DNA of 64,000 nt, from the NCBI RefSeq assembly GCF_947077765.1, contig NZ_CAMTTF010000001.1:62001-126000 (forward strand), given 5' to 3'. Positions 60,376 through 64,000 of the stretch are shown here, in pieces. The notes beneath the pieces are model-generated. The model made no database searches, was not told the origin of the DNA, and saw only the letters and a program-made list of their open reading frames with translations. This DNA comes from Salinibacter grassmerensis (GTDB taxonomy: Bacteria; Bacteroidota; Rhodothermia; Rhodothermales; Salinibacteraceae). Within the stretch, counting starts at the first letter, position 1; the number at the start of each line of letters is the position of its first letter. Both the position numbers and the translations under genes were made by a program.

Positions 60376-60882
60376 ATGGCCGACCCCGACCCGACGCCCG
60401 ACGCCAATACTGCTTCGCCCGTCCAGTACGGCACGGACGCGTTCGACCAGGCCCTCCGGGCCCTTCTCGGCGGCGAAGAGGAACCGCCCACGGCTCGCGT
60501 TCTCTTCCACGGCGGCCGGCGGGAGACGCGCCAACAGGCCCTGGCAACCCTCACCCGCCACACCACCGCCAACCTGCATCAGTTTCGGGTGCCGTCCCTG
60601 CTAAATGAGCAGCGCATGCAGACCCAGAGCGCCCTGCGCAAGGCCTTCGACCACGCGGCCGAAGAGTCGGCACTGCTTTACTTCGACGCCGCGGACGCCC
60701 TCTTCACGCACTCGCACGTCGATACGCCCGACGACGACGAAGACAGGGCCGTGCCCTCCACCGTCGAATATTTCTTTGATCGCGTGGTGGCGCACGGAAG
60801 CGCGGTCGTGATTGGCCTCCAGAAGCAGAGCCACGCGGACTGGGCGGGCGAGCACGTCCACCTCGTCGTCCGCTTCGAGTGA
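60376..60882 (+). CDS. Small AAA+-like protein without Walker A and catalytic Glu (pseudo-ATPase)
   Basis: 168 residues. The line RVLFHGGRRETRQQALATLTRH aligns by position and flanking sequence with the P-loop of a group of small AAA proteins, which read LLFYGPPGTGKT; here the GKT is gone (residues 41-52). Later LLYFDAADALFTHSHVD (100-116) matches the Walker B LLFDEADALFGKRSEV with Glu changed to Ala. The region between has the helix normally linking them (ALRKAFDHAAEESALL). The end, AVVIGLQKQSHADWAGEHVHLVVRFE, corresponds to sensor-1 with the Asn and arginine finger missing. It cannot be expected to bind or hydrolyse ATP in the normal way. Acidic tract DTPDDDEDRA is halophile-like. It lies 164 bases after ppc and converges on the kinase at 60.9 kb. 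Confidence 0.7.
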   Translation: MADPDPTPDANTASPVQYGTDAFDQALRALLGGEEEPPTARVLFHGGRRETRQQALATLTRHTTANLHQFRVPSLLNEQRMQTQSALRKAFDHAAEESALLYFDAADALFTHSHVDTPDDDEDRAVPSTVEYFFDRVVAHGSAVVIGLQKQSHADWAGEHVHLVVRFE

Positions 60883-60901
60883 GGGCAAGGGCACACCCGG
60901 C

Positions 60902-63900
60902 CTACGTACCGGGGGCTTCCTGCTCCGGTCGGGGCAGGCGCACGACGAAGCGACTCCCCACCCCTTTCTCGGTGTCGACGTCGATTGTGCCCTCCATCTG
61001 ATCGACGGCCTGTTTGGTGACGGCCAGCCCCAGGCCCGTTCCTTCATACTCGCGGCCCTTGCCCTCGGAGGCCTGATTGAAGGCTTCGAAGAGAGTCGAA
61101 ACCGCCGCCGGGTCCATCCCTTGTCCGGTGTCCTCCACCTCCAAGACCGCCTGGTCCTTGGCCCTGTGGGCCCGGATCCAGACCTGTCCTCCTTCTCCGG
61201 TGTATTTGACCGCGTTCGACACCAAGTTGCGCAGCACGATGCGCAGCGCGCCCTCGTCGGCCCGCGCCCACAGGGGACCCGAGGGCATGTCCATCCGAAG
61301 ATTGATGCCGGCCTCCGCAGCCTGTTGTTCGAAGAGAGCGCCTACGTCTTCGGCCTGCTCGGCCACGTTGAGCGGGGAAAGGACGAGCTCCATCTCCTCG
61401 GCCTCCAGCTTCGACAGGTTCAACACCGCGTCGAGCGTTTCGAGCAGGCGCCGTCCTCCCTGCTCGATGAGGCCCGCAAATCGGGACACGGTGGTGTCCG
61501 CTCCGTTCACTTCGTCCCCGATGGCCTCCGCAAATCCGATGATCGACGTCAGGGGAGTGCGGATCTCATGGCTCATGTTGGCCAGAAAGGCCGACTTCAT
61601 TTCGTTGACCTGCTCGGCCTTCTCCTTCGCCTCAACGAGCTTCTGCTCGCGGCCCAGCCGGTCGAGCACCACGGCGGCGTAGGTCGACAGTATCTCGACG
61701 AGGCGCAGGTTGAACGCGCCGAACTCCTCGTGTGACACCTGTCCCATCAACACGATCCCGTGCTCCCCCATGGGGGCACAGGCCATCGAGCGCAGGTCGC
61801 CATACGACACGTCGTTGTCGAGGGCCTCTACATTCTGCACCACCACTGTCTCTCCGGACCGGTACGCCCGAGCGCTGATGCTGTCCCCATCGACCGGGAG
61901 CGACTGAATCGTTGGCATCTGGTGGGTCGGAGCGACCGCGACCTCGACGGGGACGAGCTGCCTGTCCCGCACGAAGGCGACGCCCGAAATGGGGTAGTCG
62001 AACACCTCCTGCAACACCTCTTGGATGCGGGTCGCGACCGCGTCGGGGGTTTCGGCGCTCCAGAGGTGGCGTGTGGCCGCGTACAGCGATTCCAGTTTCT
62101 GCTGCCGGTCCCGGAGCGTCCGGGACTGCTGCTTCTGCTCGGAGATATCGGTGACGGCCCCGTCGTAGTACACCACCTCGCCGTCTTCATCGCGCACCGT
62201 GGTGGTGCTGACGAGACCGGTAAGCGTCGACCCGTCTTTGCGTCGGAATTCGATCTCAATCGCGTCGACGTGACCCTGCTCTTTCGTGATGCGCCGGCTT
62301 TCCTCTCGGGTCTCCGGACGTGCGTACAACTGCGTCGGGTCAATCTCGAGGACCTCGTCGGCGCTCTCGTACCCGAAGATATCGGCGAAGGCCCGATTAG
62401 CATAAACGAGCCCTTGGTCGGGGGTGGACCGGTAGATGCCGTCCGAGACATTCTCGGTAATCGAGCGGAGTCGTTCCTCCCGCTCGCGGAGGGCCTGCTC
62501 CATTTCTTTTTGTTCGGTCACGTCCCGGAAGATCGTCTGCCCGGCCCTCTCTCCGTTGAATTCGATGGGCACCGTGTAGCTCTCGATGACGCGGCGCTCT
62601 CCATTCACGCCGGTAATCTCCAACTCTTGTGGAGCGGTCGACGTGCGCTCCCGATAGACCTTTCGAAGTCGGTTCTCGAAGAACTCCTGCTGAGACGCCA
62701 GGACGACAAAATCCCAGAGGGAGTGGCCGATCACGTCCTCCGGATCGTCTGCGCCCAGTATCTCGGCCCCGGCCGGGTTGATGTAGCGAATGTCGCCGTC
62801 GACGGAGATGTGAAGGCCGTCCTGGAGCTTCTCGACGAGGCGCCGCCACCGCTCCCGGCTTTGCCGAAGCTGCCTCTCCTGCCGCTTCCGCTCGGTGATC
62901 TCGGTCACGGCTCCGTCGTAGTACTGCACGTCCCCGTCGGAGCCCCGAACGGTCGTGGCGCTCAGCAGGCCCGTGAAGGTCGTCCCGTCCGTGCGCCGAA
63001 ATTCCACTTCGACCCCGTTGATGCCGTCGTTCCGATTGGACTGCCGAAGGACCTGTTCCCGTTGGTCGGGGTCGGCGTAGAACCGGGCCGGGTCGGCTTC
63101 CAGAAGCGCATCAACGCTCCGGTAGCCGAGCATGTCGGCGAGGGACTGATTGGCGTAAACGAGGCCCTCGTCGGGTGTCGACCGGTAGATGCCTCCCGAA
63201 ATGTTTTCGGTGATGGACTCGAGCAGGGCGTCGCGTGCCTGAAGGGCCTCCTCGGTCTTGCGCTTTTCCTTCCGGAGTCGGCGTTCCTGCTGCTTCCGGT
63301 CGGTGATGTCGCGGCCCTCAGGAATCAGCATCGTAACCGATCCGTCCGCGGTGGTGACCGGACGGATTGAGAAATCGACCACCCGGGTCCCGTCGGCCCC
63401 TTGTACCTCCGTCTCGTACCGCACAAATTCGCCCTCGGCCGCCCGTTCGACGGCCCCTCGGACCCTCTGCCGCGCCTCCGGAGTCGTCTGCCACCAGTGC
63501 GTGTCCCAGAGTGGTTTTCCGACGACCTCCTCGCGCTCCAGCCCGCCAAACTCGAGGGCTGCGTCGTTGGCCTCCACGAGGGTCCCGTCCGGCTTCAGCA
63601 GGCCCGTGAACTGGTAGGTGTGGTTGAAGATGGCGTCGTACCGCTGCCGGGCCCGGTCCCACGCGTCGGCCCAACGGTGTAGCTCCAGCTCATTGACGAC
63701 CATCTCGGCGAGGCCTTCGAGCCGGTCGACATCGGCGGGGTCGGGGGAGTTGGGCTCGGTGTCCAGCACGCACAGCGTCCCGATCCGGTGGTCCTGCGGG
63801 CCCACCAGCGGGGTGCCGGCGTAGAAGCGAATCTCGGAATCTCCTGCGACCCACGGGTGGTCGGCAAGCCGGGGGTCGTCCGCAGCGTCCGCGATGACCG

Positions 63901-64000
63901 TCGCCCCCGGGGATCGAAGCGTTCGTGTACAAAGACGAGTCTTCACCCCGTCGTCCTCATTCTGGAGGCCTGCTTCACGGAGCCCATCGGCGGCCACCAC
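60902..64000 (-). CDS. Multi-PAS/GAF sensor histidine kinase, start beyond the window edge
   Basis: At least 1032 residues; the frame is still open at the last base, so the N-terminus is missing. Order seen: a GAF domain (YAGTPLVGPQDHRIGTLCVLD), four PAS domains, a second GAF of haloarchaeal kind (AYRSGETVVVQNVEAL, CAPMGEHGIVLMG), HisKA (ANMSHEIRTPLTSIIGF) and HATPase (LVSNAVKYTGEGG, EVEDTGQGMDPA, GTGLGLAVT). The second and fourth PAS domains are near duplicates (both contain GIYRSTPD-x-GLVYAN and YYDGAVT-x-I). No TM helix was seen, so it is probably soluble. All catalytic residues are intact. No receiver gene is visible. Confidence 0.9.
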   Translation of the reverse strand: MVAADGLREAGLQNEDDGVKTRLCTRTLRSPGATVIADAADDPRLADHPWVAGDSEIRFYAGTPLVGPQDHRIGTLCVLDTEPNSPDPADVDRLEGLAEMVVNELELHRWADAWDRARQRYDAIFNHTYQFTGLLKPDGTLVEANDAALEFGGLEREEVVGKPLWDTHWWQTTPEARQRVRGAVERAAEGEFVRYETEVQGADGTRVVDFSIRPVTTADGSVTMLIPEGRDITDRKQQERRLRKEKRKTEEALQARDALLESITENISGGIYRSTPDEGLVYANQSLADMLGYRSVDALLEADPARFYADPDQREQVLRQSNRNDGINGVEVEFRRTDGTTFTGLLSATTVRGSDGDVQYYDGAVTEITERKRQERQLRQSRERWRRLVEKLQDGLHISVDGDIRYINPAGAEILGADDPEDVIGHSLWDFVVLASQQEFFENRLRKVYRERTSTAPQELEITGVNGERRVIESYTVPIEFNGERAGQTIFRDVTEQKEMEQALREREERLRSITENVSDGIYRSTPDQGLVYANRAFADIFGYESADEVLEIDPTQLYARPETREESRRITKEQGHVDAIEIEFRRKDGSTLTGLVSTTTVRDEDGEVVYYDGAVTDISEQKQQSRTLRDRQQKLESLYAATRHLWSAETPDAVATRIQEVLQEVFDYPISGVAFVRDRQLVPVEVAVAPTHQMPTIQSLPVDGDSISARAYRSGETVVVQNVEALDNDVSYGDLRSMACAPMGEHGIVLMGQVSHEEFGAFNLRLVEILSTYAAVVLDRLGREQKLVEAKEKAEQVNEMKSAFLANMSHEIRTPLTSIIGFAEAIGDEVNGADTTVSRFAGLIEQGGRRLLETLDAVLNLSKLEAEEMELVLSPLNVAEQAEDVGALFEQQAAEAGINLRMDMPSGPLWARADEGALRIVLRNLVSNAVKYTGEGGQVWIRAHRAKDQAVLEVEDTGQGMDPAAVSTLFEAFNQASEGKGREYEGTGLGLAVTKQAVDQMEGTIDVDTEKGVGSRFVVRLPRPEQEAPGT

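Overview
The window looks like an origin-proximal part of the chromosome of an extremely halophilic, GC-rich member of the Rhodothermota, most like Salinibacter. This is an inference from four things: strongly acidic predicted proteins, high GC, outer-membrane and Bacteroidota-type gene content (PorT-like barrel, DUF3667, hybrid kinase with an AraC output), and sensor kinases whose catalytic cores read like haloarchaeal ones. No rRNA or tRNA gene and no CRISPR array was seen.

Region by region. 0-1.07 kb: the end of a Mu-type transposase fragment, then an empty stretch. 1.07-8.5 kb: mnmG and rsmG, a membrane-anchored alpha/beta hydrolase and mfd, overlaid by six parS-like palindromes (one perfect). 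parA and parB are not in the window, so the ParB-loading cluster appears detached from its genes. 8.8-20.3 kb: murQ, an exported TPR-CHAT protein, a GNAT acetyltransferase, recF, an M48 lipoprotein peptidase, a MaoC-type hydratase and an MMPL/RND exporter. 20.3-24.0 kb: a visibly less GC-rich accessory patch with tiny membrane proteins (one broken by a poly-C frameshift), a DUF3667 zinc-ribbon membrane protein and unexplained spacers. 24.0-28.6 kb: alpha-glucan phosphorylase divergent from a kinase-receiver-AraC hybrid regulator.

28.6-36.6 kb: a minus-strand metabolic operon transcribed tal-pgi fusion, gnd, zwf, a MerA-like flavoprotein and a lipoprotein. This is nearly a full pentose phosphate pathway entry in one transcript, but without a lactonase. 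37.1-46.5 kb: a small membrane protein, an outer-membrane barrel gene, then tetR and a tripartite RND efflux set. The outer-membrane channel of that set carries an extra N-terminal substrate-binding-like domain. A near-identical palindrome lies upstream of the barrel gene and over the tetR start, suggesting a shared TetR operator.

46.6-64 kb: four multi-domain sensor kinases with no adjacent receiver gene, an FAD/Fe-S membrane oxidoreductase fusion, a DUF3179 protein, PEP carboxylase and a small protein that is best read as an AAA+ domain with its ATP-handling residues lost. Carbon metabolism (glgP, PPP operon, ppc), envelope/efflux functions and signal transduction dominate the window.
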